Of a stretch of DNA of 6,835 nt, positions 6,397 through 6,835 are shown one piece after another. The translations under genes were made by a program, and so were the position numbers. Location: the NCBI GenBank assembly GCA_013042925.1, contig JABDPH010000282.1, positions 1 to 6,835 of the forward strand. The letters are read 5' to 3'. How positions within the stretch are numbered: position 1 is the first letter of the stretch; each line of letters opens with the position of its first letter. This stretch comes from Eudoraea sp. Lineage in GTDB: Bacteria > Bacteroidota > Bacteroidia > Flavobacteriales > Flavobacteriaceae. The notes below the pieces were generated by a model. That model was given only the letters and a program-made list of their open reading frames with translations, was not told where the DNA came from and ran no database searches.

Positions 6397-6835
6397 ACAT
6401 ACTTCTAAAATCTGCCACAATTGTTGATAATAACAACAGAAAACTCCATTTTAAAAAGCGTGATATTCTTATTCTTAATGGGATTATTGAAGAAATAGCT
6501 CCAACCATAAAACCTGGCAGAAATGTAAAAACACTCAAATTCAAAAATTTGCATGTCTCGGCTGGTTGGTTTGATAGCAGTGTAAGTTTTGGTGAGCCGG
6601 GATATGAAGAACGTGAAACAATAAGCAATGGTCTCAAAGTGGCTGCCAGAAGTGGTTATACAGATATTGTTCTGAATCCTAATACGTACCCGCCGCCGGA
6701 TAGCAGTGGCGCGATTATTTTTTTGAAAAATGCTGCTAAAGGAAACCCGACAAAATTACACCCCTTAGGTACGCTCACAGTGCGGGGTGAGGGTAATGAT
6801 CTTGCTGAGCTTTATGATATGCAAAATTCTGGAGC
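6393..6835 (+). CDS. dihydroorotase-family protein lacking the HxH metal motif (partial, 3' end outside window)
   Basis: The frame opens at ATG 6393, inside the stop of the BatA gene (ATGA), and is still open at the window edge with 147 complete codons. It begins like a cyclic amidohydrolase: a small N-terminal beta domain (I-L-L-K-S-A-T-I-V-D; D-I-L-I-L-N-G-I-I-E-E-I-A), then entry to the TIM barrel at S-A-G-W-F-D (56-61). The later P-N-T-Y-P-P-P-D (96-103) and G-N-D-L-A-E-L-Y-D-M (134-143) are class I dihydroorotase blocks. Active enzymes read D-x-H-x-H-x-R-E-P-G after the first strand; here it is D-S-S-V-S-F-G-E-P-G (61-70), so both zinc-binding histidines are Ser63 and Ser65 and the substrate Arg is Gly67. 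Ring closure of carbamoyl-aspartate in pyrimidine synthesis is therefore doubtful, and a structural or regulatory role is likelier. As I recall, flavobacterial proteins annotated as dihydroorotase show the same substitution. Confidence 0.88.
   Translation, partial: MNILLKSATIVDNNNRKLHFKKRDILILNGIIEEIAPTIKPGRNVKTLKFKNLHVSAGWFDSSVSFGEPGYEERETISNGLKVAARSGYTDIVLNPNTYPPPDSSGAIIFLKNAAKGNPTKLHPLGTLTVRGEGNDLAELYDMQNSG

Noticed and set aside
6389..6637. 82-aa open frame on the - strand at the start of the dihydroorotase-like gene
   Set aside because: The + strand frame here has clear family blocks and a coupled start; the antisense frame has none.

Overview
The window is AT-rich and reads almost entirely on the + strand. 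It most likely comes from a member of the Bacteroidota (Flavobacteriia or Cytophagia type). The grounds are: start codons without Shine-Dalgarno sequences, a TAnnTTTG-type -7 box, a lipoprotein whose Cys is followed by charged residues, SAQ-type signal peptide ends, and a BatA-domain membrane protein overlapping a dihydroorotase-family gene. I cannot place it to genus.

Layout. (1) 1-120 is the last 39 codons of an S10-type serine carboxypeptidase, including its catalytic His. (2) 121-337 is non-coding, with only a weak promoter candidate. (3) 338-1198 is an unrecognised secreted lipoprotein, closed by a clear Rho-independent terminator at 1222-1249. (4) 1357-4310 holds three tightly spaced genes (gaps of 60 and 20 bp): an exported SGNH/GDSL esterase, an exported Gfo/Idh/MocA-family oxidoreductase, and a cytosolic family 2 glycosyltransferase with an extra C-terminal nucleotide-binding-like domain. 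They look like one transcription unit concerned with building or trimming glycans, but the substrate cannot be read from the sequence. (5) 4311-4473 is non-coding; it holds a -7-like box inside the loop of a perfect 12-bp inverted repeat whose right arm reaches the next start codon. (6) 4474-6396 is a BatA/von Willebrand A membrane protein. (7) 6393-6835 begins a dihydroorotase-family protein, cut by the window edge, that overlaps the BatA gene by ATGA and lacks both histidines of the metal-binding HxH motif.

How they fit together: the S10 peptidase, lipoprotein, esterase and oxidoreductase are, or are expected to be, envelope or secreted proteins. The BatA/pseudo-dihydroorotase pair is translationally coupled and probably co-produced. 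I see no mobile element, CRISPR array, tRNA or rRNA. No clearly new multi-gene system is visible. The most worthwhile leads are the metal-site-less dihydroorotase coupled to a MIDAS protein, the inverted repeat at its partner's start, the HxHxH variant of the exported oxidoreductase, and the two-domain glycosyltransferase.
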